Source: Hormiphora californensis
Taxonomy: Eukaryota > Ctenophora > Tentaculata > Cydippida > Pleurobrachiidae
NCBI GenBank assembly: GCA_020137815.1
Contig: CM035362.1
Location: forward strand, 1,830,729-1,894,728
Reading direction: 5' to 3'
Length of the DNA stretch: 64,000 nucleotides
Each line of letters opens with the position of its first letter. The first letter of the stretch is position 1. This document shows positions 1-12,336 of this stretch, in pieces. The notes under the pieces were generated by a model, which saw only the letters and a list, made by a program, of their open reading frames with translations, was not told where the DNA came from and made no database searches. The translations under genes were made by a program, and so were the position numbers.

Positions 1-1290
1 TTAGCGGCCCTAAAATATCAATGTTTTTTTTTTTGTTGTTCGACAGAGTCATCGAGACACTTTTGAAATCACATTCTAGCCGTGAAATGCTACGAATAAT
101 TTTTTTCAAACTTTTAAAACCTTTATTCAGCAACCCCTAGGGGGGGGCCACATGTTAATTGTTAAAAAATTTACCTATTTTTTTTGATTTTGTTTAAATT
201 TAAAAATTTAAATTAAAAAAATTAAAAAAAGTTAACCAAAAAACAAAAAACTGTTCTTTGGTTGAAAATACGACTTTTTAAATGGTTTTTTTTTATAGTT
301 TAAAAAGACTTTTTTTAACACAAAAAAACCCCCAAAAAAGGGGCCCCTTTTCCCTTAACCAAAAATCCGACATACATGTTTTTTGGCTCAAAATCGAATT
401 TAAAAACCAAAAAATTACAAAATTTTAATTTAGCGTATAAAAAATTTACTTTAAAAGTGATTTTTTTTATCGATAATCGATTCTTTAAAAGAAAGAAGAT
501 GATGTACAACGTTTCTTTCGGAAAAAACAAAAAAATTTCCAAAATTAAAAAATTTTTTTGGGCAAAAATTAAAATTTGCCCTTTGCTACAAATCCTTGTG
601 TTTTTTTTAAAAAAAAATTTATTTTTTTGGGGGTTTTTTTTTTTATGGTAAATTCAAAAGTCTCAATTAGTTTTTAAGGGGTTTAAAAAAGGTGGATTAG
701 GGTCAATTGACTTCAATTGCGGTTTAGTTTGGCTAGTTTTTATTAAAATTTACACAATGGAACAAATCGCTGTAGAAAAGCCGTAGTAGAGGTTAGTAGG
801 AGTGTGCAAATCGTGCAAAAGGAACAACTTTGCTCGCAGAACAAGTGTTAAATACCAAAAACACGCGCTAAAGGTGATTTAGATGGCATAAATGGCATTT
901 GTTAACGTTTGTTAACTTTTTGTTAATTTTGTTAATAAATCACCTGTTTTCTCGATGTTAATATTAACAAAGTTAACAAAATTAACATGTCGCACCCCCC
1001 AACCATATTCACCCGGCCATTATGGAGACTGGAGAGACCATTGGAGACTGGAAAGTGGTTCATAACGGTGTTACTAGACAATGCTCCATTTATATTGCCC
1101 TTGTCTAGTCAGCTGCAGTTGTGTATATGTCCATATAAGGAATAATTGGGTACGGGGCTTTGAACTGTCACTTTGTTCTGCATTCCCCCTACCCGTCACG
1201 CTCTTATCTGGTTAAAATGTTATCAACTTAGGAGCGTATATACTTAGTTTTCTGACTTCATTTTACATATTATCACCATTCACCAATTAA
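1..1290. other. AT-rich intergenic sequence, no gene seen
   Basis: The first 760 bases are long runs of T and A with few mixed-composition stretches. The open frames here are low-complexity lysine/phenylalanine strings and are not credible proteins. From about 760 to 1290 the composition is more normal, but I see no exon, RNA gene or transposon terminus. A run of GTTAAC-like words at 900-990 is simple sequence. Homopolymer length here may be unreliable in the assembly. Confidence 0.6.
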
Positions 1291-1292
1291 CT

Positions 1293-1360
1293 GTATGGCG
1301 GCGCCCCTTTTGATAGTGCGACAGTGCGCTCAGATGGGGTCGCGGACAGCCAAACAATGA
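1293..1360. repeat. Fold-back GC-rich dispersed repeat, degraded copy
   Basis: Contains TATGGCGGCGCC followed by the shared core AGTGCGCTCAGATGGGGTCG. The same core occurs near 19626-19700, 20441-20505 and 21068-21135. Better copies read as an imperfect hairpin: GGCGGCGCC and a CCCATTTGA arm face a TCAGATGGG arm and another GGCGGCGCC. The family looks like a small non-autonomous mobile repeat. No coding content. Confidence 0.5.
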
Positions 1361-1579
1361 TAATCAAGTGTACTTTTTTGGGGTTGGGGTTTCTTGGCTG
1401 GGGTTTTGGTTGTCGTCAGAGGTCAAAGTTCACTGGTACAGGTTTGTTATTGAGGGTATCGGGGTAGAATGCCAGGCGGGGATATATTGCGGTAAGGGGG
1501 TGTATATTATTTCGTCTCGTGATAGCTGAGGAAGTTTTTAGACCTCTCGTTGTTGATGATAGTCATGGTATGGTAGTGT

Positions 1580-2310
1580 GTGTTCAGCACTGTAGTACAT
1601 TCCCTCTCTTGTCACTGCTGTGACACCCTGTCGCCTAGTGCTGTCATAGTGTATCTCATTCTCTTTCTATTCTCCTTATTTCTATCACCCTCCTTCCCTC
1701 TTTTCCTTTCACTATCCTTCCCACTACTTATCACTATATCTCTCTTCATTTTTATCATTTTTTCCTTGTCCTTCTCTCTTTTGCAACCCATCAAAAACCC
1801 ACATCCTCCTCAGTCCTCCCTGTTAATATGAGTGACATATCACACATATTATATGTGTATGGAATTTCTAAAACACGTTGCGAAACCTCATACTCTCTAT
1901 CCACCTCTCTTCACCTCCTCAAGATTCTACCCCTCTCTCCCTCTTTTTTTCTCTATTTCTCTCTTTTCAACCCCTTCCCTCCTCTAATCTCTTCTTCTGC
2001 AAGTCTCTCCTCTCCTCTCCTGCAGCTTGACACTTGCAACTCGTCTTTTTAACTTTGTCGTGCTGCAGGTTTGAATTTTTTGGATCTTTACTACCGTCCT
2101 TTGTTTGACGAGAATTTACCAACGCCCCTCCCTTCAAGCCATGCCTTCTATCTCTCTCTCTCTCTCCTCACTCTTCTCCCCTCTCTCTCTCTCTCTCATC
2201 TCCTCTTATACTTCTTCCTTCTGGTTACTTCTGATGATTCGCCGCGTTAACTCCGAAACCGTGGTATCCGCTTGCTTGCCAACTCCCCAGCGTTCAGTCT
2301 CAGTCTAGAT
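1580..2310. repeat. Pyrimidine (CT)-rich low-complexity tract
   Basis: Long C/T-rich stretch on the + strand with short TCTC runs. Open frames through it are Ser/Leu/Pro/Phe-rich on one strand and Arg/Glu/Lys-rich on the other, as expected of simple sequence. No exon signal recognised. Confidence 0.6.
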
Positions 2311-2429
2311 AAGAGTTCTGGAGCTTCGTACATGCCCGTAACGGGGGGACGTCCGAAAACGACGTCAGGTATCTTGACAGCTGAACCTGTGGAATACCTG
2401 GAAACTCGTTCAATTTGATTAAGTTTTTG

Positions 2430-5400
2430 GCAGGTAACAGTTCCTAGTCGTGGTAACCCATAACCGCAAAGGATCCGTCATATGCTGTACTGTTTGGCCT
2501 CATAGTTGGATAGTTTGGTCGCATTGTGGGACACCACAGCTCGACGCCAAGTCGGCCTCCAGTTGTGAACCTTAATTTGAGGTCATTGGGACTAGCCGGT
2601 TTTGATCTTCCACATGTGGAGAATGGAGTATCTCTCTCATCCTGCGCCTGCCAGGGAGCTAAGGCCCAGGTATTGCAGTCTCGCCAGTAATCCATCCCTT
2701 GCACCAGATATCCGTCTGGTGAAGGAGCGTTGCACCCCCCTCTAAAATCTGGATATCCGGATCTTGGTGGATTCCAAAAGAGGGCAGCAGTATTCCAGCA
2801 GCTTTCTTAACATGTCTTGTAGAGGTTCCATACCTCTATCCCTGGTCCTGAACACACTAAAACACCCAGGCTTGCTTTCCTGCTTAGCGTTTTCGGCATG
2901 TCAGCGAATGTCCCGGACCAGGTTAGATCGAGAATGAACAAGCAGCCCAAATCCTAACCGAGGGATAGGTTTCAGCAGCCTGTCGGAAGTGCTGTAGCTC
3001 AAGATATCCAGCAGTAAAAGGGGATGGTGCATGAGAGGTCACGGTGAACCTCATGCGTAGGAATTCAACGTTCCGTTATGAGTTTCATGTTATTTCAGTC
3101 AGTGACCACTCGGAACCGAATCCAAGTCCCGTTGGAGTATTTTCATATCCATTTCCTCTCCAATATCTTCATGATTCGTGTGTGTCTGCAAGCACCGCAG
3201 TTTACTTCCTGACAACACCGTTGTGATATCATTCGATATATTAAAAAAGCGATCGGTCCAAACTGACCTTGGGAACTCTGCTTTAACATGTACAGGCCTC
3301 CGTACTGACATCCATCACCGGACTCTCGCCTCTTCTCAGGAAAGGACTGGATCATGTCACGAGATTCATGTCCTTATGTCTCTAAGTTCTACATCAAGTG
3401 GTTAGGACAACTCGGTCAAACGCCTTAGCGTAATCAAGGTACCAGAGTCAGTTTCCTGCCATCGAGTGCATTACCTATGACTGTTGTCGAAGTGACTAGG
3501 AGCCTTGGTGAGGCCACTTCCTCCCACCTAAATCCATGTTGAAATGTCGTTAAAAAGCTCATTTTTCCTCAAAATGGTTCACTAGCTTTTCCGTACGACT
3601 CTCCGCAGACCTTAATGGATGATCGGTCAGAAGACAGGGCTCTAAATTTTTGTCAGCTGAGGACCTGCTACCCCTTCTTGTAGAGGGGGGTGACAAAAGC
3701 GACACCTTGGACATGTGGAACATACCTTCCCCTACGACCAGTCCACATCAGTTACAGTGGGTGTGCCAACCGCTTCAGTCGCAGCTTTTCACAGTATGCG
3801 GTATTCTCCGCCGACCAGGAGCTGCATCCGGTTTCAATCTCCTTGATAGCATCTATGATAAATCTTGCACTGTAAAGTCACCAATCAATTGTCACCCGTG
3901 TTATTGACTCGCAAACTGGTATCGTGTCCTGTTTTAAGTCAAGCTTCCTCTGGTCCAACTGAACACAGCTTTGAATTGCCTAGACAAAGCTTCCACAATT
4001 TTCTTTCTTATCGTGATCAATTCGCAGATTCTCAGTTTAACGCCGATCATACTGTTGCTGTCCCAGCGAAACGCTAGCGTACTGTAGAAGTACTTGGGTT
4101 TGTTTTGATCTTTCAACTGCCATTTTTTTCCTGCTTTATATTCTCATCCAGGATTAGCATCCCGGATTTCCCCATAAAGCACATCGATCCTCTTTTGGAG
4201 GCTTCAATCGTACTGATCGGAGTATCCTTTTTCTCCAAGAGCGTGCTAGACGCCCTTTCGTGTCGCAGCTCTTTTTTTCCGAGAAAATTTGTCTGACAAG
4301 CTTTGGCCTCCCCCTTCCTCGGTTTCTTCTTCCTATGTTGCATGAATCTTGAGCACTCTGGAACAATAGTATCCCTGAATACTCGGAAGCTCTCCCGTGG
4401 TGCACTTACCGAATACAGCTTCCCAACACCTTTTTTAAACCGCTCACATATTGCCTCTGTAGTCTGCGTTGTACATATCCAGTGAACGAACTCATCAGCA
4501 GCAACTGAGGTGGCACAGTTTCCTCCCTGGCTGCAGAGCACGGATTCCGAGTCACACCACACACCAAAACTCCAATGGTTGGGTCCGACAACCTGTCTCC
4601 TTGCTCCGCACAAAAACACGGTTAACCAGTTTGCTCAGAGTTGCTGAAACAAAATCCAAGTAGCTGCTGCCTCTCGATTGTCATCAATTTTGAGAAGCAG
4701 CTTTCCTCAGTGAAGCTAAGCAGTGCGGTCACTATGTTGCCCTGTTCTTGGGTTTTTGTTGCCTCAGGTGGTTCCCAAGCGATCTCAGGTACATTAAAAT
4801 CTCCCATAAGACAGACAACATGATCTCGGCCTCTGTTCGATGAAATTTCGGGCTACCTCCCAGGCACGCCCTAAAATCACTAGAACTGGAGCTGATGGGT
4901 TATCTGTAGCATTAACCCCAAATACCCCTTACCCCTTGCTTGGGCTTGAGGAGCACCTTAACCGCTGCAGCTGTCTTTATCCAAGCTACATGCCGTCTAG
5001 TCGTAGATCAAATTGACGCAGCAGCAAACAACCGCCCCCTGTCCTGTATCTCGATCACAACGGATACCCTGTACTTCCTCTCCACTCCATTTAGAATTTT
5101 AAGTTTTTTCCACGTAATGGTTTACGCCATGTTTCTGTCACAGGCTATTAAGGGTAACCCATCTCCTGGGATTGACTCCACATCCTCCTGAGGCACTTGC
5201 ACTTCAAGCCATTTACTTCCTGCACTTGGGGTTGCATGTTTGGCGTTTAATAACACCCTTACTGCAGCACCCGTGCCGGATTCCGACCCCGAGACCTCCC
5301 CATTGAGCAGCTCTTTCCTTGATCTGCCTCTCAGAGTTTTTCAGGGTTTTTCTGCATTTGTGTCTGATCCCCCTTTTATGTCCGACATTCCTTCTGAAGC

Positions 5401-6450
5401 TTTTCCAAAGGATTTGATAGCTAAAAAATCACTCCTTACTTTTAGCTGGAGTGAATTTTGCTTGGTTACCGCCTGGTTTCCGTTTCGTTTCGTCCCGCGA
5501 ACTGCAGGCTTCCTTATCATTGACTTGTTTTGCCCCGTGCGAAGGCGGCTGTTCCGTTCGTCCTCCTTCCTGGGAAGGTCCCCCGGTTCACCTCTTTCTT
5601 CTATCTCTCTTTGCCCCACCTGGTCCCCTTGGCTTTCGCCTGTTTGGTTCTTGGGGTGAACAAGGTAACATTTCTTTTTCAACACATTCTTGGATTCTAT
5701 TGCTCCTGGCACAGATAGCCTTGTGTAGTTTCCTACATTCCGTACCCGTGGCACAACCTTTCTCTCCTTTCGTTCTTCCCCCCCAGGGAACACATAGTTT
5801 TCGGATAAAAAAGTCACAACCTATCCTTACGTCAGCAGATTTCTTTCTTCCCCATTATGCCATGAGGACCACCTACCCCTCCTTGAGCAACATATCCAGT
5901 AGTTTCGCACATCGTTTGGGATTTTTCCGCCTCCTTCTGCTGTTTCGCGAATTGGCCCGTGCTTCCACACATCGATCTTCAGCGTTCACCTTCTTCTCGC
6001 TTGCCTCATCGTTCATTTTCGTTTTTCCGTTCACCTACCCGGGCTCAACATCGACAGACTGTTATTCCTGACCTCCAGCGTATTCAGTCGCGATGAACTT
6101 GGTAGTAAGCGGTGTACCCTTTCCTTCCCTCATCTTTGGGACACAGCACGATCACATATCCAAACTTCTCCTACCAGCTCGAAGCTTCAATTTCTTGAAG
6201 TGATTACACTCACCAAAGGTTCACCGTCATGGGAAGGTTGGTGACAGAGAAAACCCACCTCCGATGAAACGAGGGCCATTCCTCGTGTGCTGGAGATGTC
6301 GTTTACATTCAGCGCATTTGACTGGCACCGGTCGGGCTTTGAGCTCCTGAGCAACGCCTGTAGCAATCCTGGTCTTTGTTTTCAGCTCTATGTCCTTAAC
6401 CCCCTTTTCACCAATAGGGGAGGAATACCGAGAACTCCGCGAATTCATCG
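2430..6450 (-). pseudogene. Decayed non-LTR retrotransposon (jockey/CR1-like LINE)
   Basis: Read on the minus strand, fragments of a LINE follow in the expected order but in different frames with many stops. At 6448-6227 there is a Cys/His-rich piece (CAECKRHLQH). At 5817-5341 there is a basic, ORF1-like stretch. At 4807-4622 there is an endonuclease piece with the motif GDFNVPEIAW, continued at 4619-4113. Reverse-transcriptase-like pieces follow downstream, such as FGPIAFLIY near 3260, matching the usual 'GPLLFLIYIND' block. No intact frame remains, so the element is dead and old. Clade placement (jockey/CR1 group) rests on the endonuclease and RT motifs only. Confidence 0.6.
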
Positions 6451-6671
6451 AGAGGGGTCGGTTTAACCTTTGAATAAGGACGCCTTATTGGCCCACACAG
6501 GTTGTGAATTTATCGAATGTTTCAAGGCGGTTTTAACAGCTTCCGGACCAGTCCGAATCATCTCCCCGAGTACTTCCTTGCTGTGCCATGTTTGTCATGA
6601 TTGGCCATTACTTTTACATAGGCTAGATTCCTCAAAGTAATTGTTTAAAAGTAGTGTTGAAAAAGTTTGAA

Positions 6672-6771
6672 NNNNNNNNNNNNNNNNNNNNNNNNNNNNN
6701 NNNNNNNNNNNNNNNNNNNNNNNNNNNNNNNNNNNNNNNNNNNNNNNNNNNNNNNNNNNNNNNNNNNNNNN
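6672..6771. other. Assembly gap (100 N)
   Basis: Exactly 100 unknown bases, the conventional length for a scaffold gap of unknown size. Open frames crossing it are meaningless. Confidence 0.95.
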
Positions 6772-7545
6772 ACCCCCCCACAACTCCAATCTCAGCTTCC
6801 CAAACCCTTTGCCCCAAATTTTACTCCATCTTCAGAACCCTCCCTCCCATTCCCCCGCCCACCCCCCTTTCCCCCCCAGCCCCTACCTAACCCCTCCCAT
6901 TTATCCCTCTATTACCCTCCTCCCTTTTACTCTCCCAGTTCCCTACCCCCCATTTTTTTCCCTCCCCCTTTCTCCACCCATTTTCCCTACCCCCATTTAG
7001 CTCCCTCCCCCCCTTTTACCCCAACTTCAGCCCCCTACCCCCCATTACTCACCCCCATTTCCCTACCCCCATTTCCCCATCTCTCCCAACATTCCCCCTC
7101 CCCTACACCCCATCTTACTCCCCTACCTCCATTTACTCACTTATTTCCCTCCCTCCATTTTTCCACTCTAGTTCCCACCCCCCATTTACCCCATCTTAAT
7201 TTTCCCACCTCCCTTTTACTATCTCTCAGTTCCTACCCCCATTACTCCACTATTTTCCCTATCCCTTTTACTCCATCCTATTCCCTACCTCCCATTTACT
7301 CATCTCTCCTCCCCCCTCCATTTACTCCATCTTCAGCTCCCTATCCAACCCCTCGCCCAAACCCAACCCACCTTAGCACCACCCCAAACCCCCAAAACCC
7401 AAACCCCCCCAAAACCCCAAAACCCCCCTCCCTTTACCCATCTCTACTTCCCTACCCCCCTTTACTCCATCGTTCCCTTCCCTACCCCCCTTTTACTCCA
7501 CTCTCACTTCTCTCACTTTCATTTATCCTAACTTTCCCTCCCCTG
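6772..7545 (+). repeat. C-rich minisatellite, forward orientation
   Basis: Degenerate tandem units of the form 'CCCTACCCCCATTTACTCC' with 'ATCTTCAGCTC', about 30 bases each, highly variable in homopolymer length. It abuts the N gap. Non-coding; the proline-rich open frame across it is a by-product. Confidence 0.7.
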
Positions 7546-8170
7546 AGAGGGGAAAATGGGGGTGGAAGCTGAGGATAAAGTAAAGGGGAAAGGGTGGAAA
7601 AGCTAAAAGGGAGAAAAGGGGGGTGGGTTGCGGAGAGGGGTAAATGGCGGTGGGGAAGCGGGGAGGAGTTGGGGGTGGACGGAGATGGGTCAGGGGGGTA
7701 GGTACTAAAGGGGAAAAAATGGGGGTAAGGTGTGGGATGGGTAAATGGGGGGGTGGGGAAGTGAGGAGGGAATAAATGGGAGGTAGGGAGTGAGGATGGA
7801 GTAAATGGGAGGTGGGAAAGCTGAGGAGGGAAAAGAAATGGGAGGTAGGGGGAAGATGGGGGGGTAAAGGGGAGGTGGGAAGGAGAGAGGAGTAAATGGG
7901 GGGTAGGGTGTTGGGGAAGGGAGTGAATGGGGGGTAGGGTGCTGAAAATGGGTAAAGGGAGGCAAGGATGGAGTAAAGGGAGGTAGGGAAGCTGAGGGAG
8001 GTAAAGGGGAGGTAGGGTACTGAAGAGGAGACATGAGGGGTGGGTAGCTGAAAGATGGAGTAAGAGGGTAGGGTAGCTGAGAGATGGACTTGATGGGGGG
8101 TAGGGTTTTTAGCGAAAGAGGGTAGTAGGGGTAGGGTAGCTAAAAAGAGGAGTAGATGGGGGGGGGGTGG
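7546..8170 (-). repeat. Same minisatellite in inverted orientation
   Basis: From about 7545 the sequence switches to 'GGAGTAAATGGGAGGTAGGG' with 'AGCTGAGGA', the reverse complement of the preceding minisatellite. The two halves form a large inverted repeat with a short spacer. This could be real, or a fold-back read artefact beside the scaffold gap. Confidence 0.65.
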
Positions 8171-9000
8171 GGAGCTGAGGACGGTTTGATGGGGGGTTTA
8201 GGATAGTGGAGAGTGGGTAGAAAAAGACAAAAAATATTTGTTGGGCACGACCCTCTTCTACTCTCGTGTTTCCCGATTTCTGCAGCTCTGGTGGATTTTG
8301 AAGCGAAGGCGTAAATAAATAAACCGACATGAACAGACATGCGAGAGGGAAAATTTTCTTTATTTAAAAGTTTTGTGGGGTGCGATTTTTTGTTTTGGGT
8401 GGAGAGTGAAAGGGCCCGGTACAGTGGAAAAATAGTTTAAAAAAACGTACCCCTTTAGACGGATTTTTCCTATTTGTCTGTTTGAGATATGGCCCCCAAA
8501 AAGTTTGGGGCCCCAAAATGCTGACGGGGGCACGCGAGGGAAAAAGGGCATCAGTTTTTCGGTACGCTCCGTTTTTCAAGGGCTTGAACGAGGGGGCGGG
8601 AAGAGTCTACCCATTACATGGTACCTTTAAATTTGGGATTAAAACTAAAAGATGAGCAGCATGTGTTTAAAGAACCTTGAGTGTTTTCTTGTCTCGCAAG
8701 CGCCTCGCGACTGCAAACACACACAGTTCACACCTGGTATAGCGTTTTGTATATCAATCAGGGGTGTTCAAGAATACTGTAGAGCTTTTTAACATTTTGA
8801 GGGGGGTGTAGAACACAGATCAGTAGTAGGCATACGGCCGTTTTAGTGTTTTTTGTAATTGTTTTTTTAATTATTTTAAATTATTTTTAGTGAATTTAAA
8901 TTAGTATTTTTGTGCCCCGGCCAGTATGATTATTGATTTTAGGCGAACACCGCCCACCCATAATACCCCTGTAAGTTGGGAGGTTAACGTTAGGGGGACC
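8171..9000. other. Intergenic, no gene recognised
   Basis: Mixed-composition sequence with no recognisable exon or transposon end. The short open frames do not resemble any family I know. Confidence 0.4.
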
Positions 9001-10180
9001 CAAAGGGGGAAAGGGGGAAAAAGAACCAAAATTTAGTTTTTTTTTGATTATTAACCCAGTTTTATGGCAAATTATATAAAGGGTAATAGTAAATCAGGGT
9101 TTTTAACCCCCCCTTCCCGTCAGGGCTCAACCTACGGGCGTGGTTTCAACAGTTTAAAGAGGGGGAACCGACACGCAAAAAGTAAATTGGGGAGGGGTAT
9201 CAGGATGGTATCACCCTCCCCCAAATAATATGGGTAAGAATCATTCGTCCGAATCATAAGTTTAGCTTTGTTTCCGCGTTGGCGTTTCATTGAGAGGATC
9301 CCCTAAATAATGGATTTTCCCGCCGAGATTAAACGATACCACAACTATCATATCCCTAATTTTCCAAATTTCCAGGCGAGGACCCCGGCCTGAGTGATTT
9401 ACTCCCAAAACAGTGCCCCCAGGAAAAAACATACGGGTGTGTTTCCCCGATCTCCAACAGGCCCCATTCCCCCCCGGAAAAGCACTGCCCCCGGGGAGTG
9501 GTTTTCTGGGGAGGTACTAGTGGTTGGGGGAAAACGGCTAGTCTGAATTTTTGTGTAAGAAATCGTTTTGGGGAGAGCTGGAGAGATTTAGGGAGAGAGG
9601 GAAAGGGATTAGGAAAAGGGGAAGAGGAGGGGGGGGTCACCCAACAATAGAGGGGGGCAATTGGGTTTTAAACCGAACAGCGGGAAAAAAGGGTTTGGGG
9701 GAAAAAATTTTAAAATTTTTTTAAAGAAGCAAAAAAAAATTTTTTAAAAAGGGGGGGGGGGAAAAAAAAAAACCCCCCAATTCATTTTGGTGTAATGTTC
9801 AAACCCCGCCAAACGCCCCCAAAAAAAAAGGAAAAAAATTTTTTTTTCTTTTTTTTTGGGGGAATGGGCAAAAAAAAAAGGGGGGGGGGGCCCGGGGCCC
9901 CCCCCCCCAAAAAACCCCCCCCCCCAAAACCCCACGTTTCTCTCCTCTCTCTCTTCTCCTCTCTTCTTCTCTCTCCTCCCCTTTTTTCCCTCCTGTAGAC
10001 GCCTATTTATGATAATCCCATCTTTGTATTTCCTAACCCCCTTTTTTTTTCCAAGAAAAAGGAAGTTTCGCCAGTTTTTGGAGAAACCTTTTTTCAAAAA
10101 TTTCCCTTTGTTTCAAATACGTTCTTTTTTTTTGGCTGGGGGAAAAATAGCAGGAAGGGCCGGGGGGGACGAGGACTTGA
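9000..10180. other. Homopolymer-rich, probably low-quality sequence
   Basis: Dense runs of G, C, A and T (for example 9741-9920) of a kind unusual in real DNA but common in uncorrected or collapsed long-read assembly. No exon can be supported. Confidence 0.55.
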
Positions 10181-11030
10181 GTAGAGATAGATGAAAATAA
10201 TAAAGATGAATTGTGATAGGATCTAACATGTATTCTTTGACGCCTAGGAACTTGTTTTGGTTCTCTCCCATTTATAACTAACTCTGGTATTTCTTGAAAG
10301 AGATCATTATGCTGCTATAACTCATTTACCAGTCATTTTCTATCATTTCCTTCTTCGCTTTTAATAACCTGTCTCTTCTACAGAATCTCTCTATTTTTAC
10401 TTCATCTGAGTTTTTACATCTAGCCAAGTCCTTCGTCCCATTAGCATTTCTTCCCATCCTTGAGTGAGTGTGGAGTCTTTCTACTTTCAGTTTCTCACAC
10501 TGTAGTTTAGTGTGAGCTGCAGCTGCCAGGAGAGATATACATTGTGAGTCGTGAGAGATGAATTCTGAGACAATTGCATCTCACAGTCTGTCTCTGTCTC
10601 TGTCTCTGTCTCCAGAAAGAGAGAAAGACATAAACCTAGAGAGGTTACATTAATAAGTTGAGTTTAGCCGATTTTCTCTACTCGCCCGATATTGTCTGTA
10701 AATGAGTGACGATTATTCCTTTTTATCTCAGTCATTATCTATCTATCTATCTAGGATCTATCTATCTATCTCGCTCTATCTTTCTCTTTTTCTCTATTTC
10801 TCTCTCTTTTTCTCTCTATCTCCCTCGTTGATCTATCTATCTAAATCTCGATCTATCTTTCGATCTATCTCCATATCTCTCTACCCTCATGATACTGCGT
10901 GTATCTCCTCTCTTGTTACACGGCACTTTGCACAAGCACTCCGAGAGAGATAATTTGCTGCTGCTGGTGCATATTGCATTGTATGCCACCCCTAATCCAC
11001 GTCAACGTAGTAGTCTCGTTTTATCAGGAG
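10181..11030. other. Intergenic or upstream dixin intron, with TCTA/TCTC simple repeats
   Basis: Unique-looking sequence followed by a tetranucleotide TCTA tract at about 10735-10880. The missing N-terminal dixin exons should lie here or further left, but I could not identify one. Confidence 0.4.
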
Positions 11031-11034
11031 TAGG

Positions 11035-11197
11035 GAGGGAGAGAGAGATAGAGAGAGGGGAAGTGGAGAACGAGAGAGAGAGAGGGGTGAGAGGGAGAAC
11101 GAGAGAGATGGGGAGAGAAAGGGGAGGGGAGAGAGAACGAGAGAGAGGGGTGAGAGAGCCGGGGAAGGAAGGGGAGAGAGAGAGAGGAGAGGCAGAG

Positions 11198-11228
<31 letters not shown>

Positions 11229-11274
11229 CGAGAGGAGAGAGAGAGAGAGAGACGAGAGAGAGGAGGGGAGAGAT

Positions 11275-11330
<56 letters not shown>

Positions 11331-11345
11331 GGGTTGAAGGGGGAG
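11035..11345. repeat. (GA)n microsatellite
   Basis: About 300 bases of GAGA with interruptions. Related GA tracts follow at 11876-12010, and a pure (CT)n tract at about 12245-12350. No coding content. Confidence 0.9.
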
Positions 11346-11654
11346 AATGAAGATAAAGACAAGCTTTCCAAACTGTTACAGCAGTGTCTCCAATGTTGCA
11401 CCATGCTTTCGTTTATCTCTCGATGTACCACCATCACTGCTCTTGTAGCTAGCACCGCATACCTAGGTAATAGTTGTTCGTACTTGGGGTAACATGGGGT
11501 CTACGTCTGGGCCTGGGGTTGTTAGACATGGCTGTATAATGGTAACAGGGGTTCAATTTTTGTCAGTTTCAAATACCACGTCCAGTATTTATTTCGTGCG
11601 GGTTGGCTAGAATGAATTGAGGTGCTATATATGGAATTGTTTCCCCTTCCCCTC

Positions 11655-11747
11655 CAATATTTCCTAACCACCCTCCCTTCCCTCAAGTATTTCCCAACCA
11701 CCCTCCCTTCCCTCAAGTATTTCCTAACCACCCTCCCCTTCCCTCAG
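11655..11747 (+). repeat. Tandem array of a dixin 3' splice site
   Basis: About three 30-bp units containing 'CCCTTCCCTCAAGTATTTCC' lead directly into the authentic acceptor and exon start 'CCTTCCCTCAG|ATGTTTCCAA' at 11747/11748. Each unit resembles the polypyrimidine tract, the AG and the first 8-10 exon bases, so the array appears to have grown from the exon junction. Confidence 0.6.
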
Positions 11748-12246
11748 ATGTTTCCAACGGTAATCTCAAGTGCATTATGAGGTTATTGCTAGCTCTGGCT
11801 GCAAACTTCAAGACCTATCGACCTGATTCAAAGTAAGTTGTATCCTCGAATCATATGTCGCATTGCAAATAATTGAGAGAGTGAGAAGGAGATTGAGAAA
11901 GAGAGTGAGAGAGAGAGAGAGAGTGAGAAAGAGATTGAGAAAGAGAGTGAGAGAGAGAGGGGGAGAGAGAGAGGGAGAGAAAGAGGGAGAGAGAGTGAGA
12001 GAGACAGGGAATAAGCAGAGTGAGAGACCTACAACACGCGATATTCTTCAGCTCTGATTTGGACAAATTGCTTCTATCTTTTTTATCTCTCTCTTTCTAT
12101 CTCCCCACCCTCTCTCTCATCCTCCCTCTTGCACCATCTTTATCTCCACTATTTTCAGGTGTTTTTTGTCAACAAGTCTCTATCTCTCATTCTGATTTAA
12201 CTCTTGCTGGTGCCTCTTGAATATTGACTATATGAAACCATCATCT

Positions 12247-12336
<90 letters not shown>

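Noticed and set aside
376-651. Lys/Phe-rich open frame in the AT-rich left edge
   Set aside because: Low-complexity A/T sequence; no domain or splice evidence.
5240-6071. Plus-strand open frames of 139 and 206 residues
   Set aside because: They lie opposite the decayed LINE ORF1/ORF2 region and have no recognisable domain.
6667-7572. A 301-residue proline/serine-rich protein
   Set aside because: Crosses the N gap and a C-rich minisatellite; no domain, no splice support.
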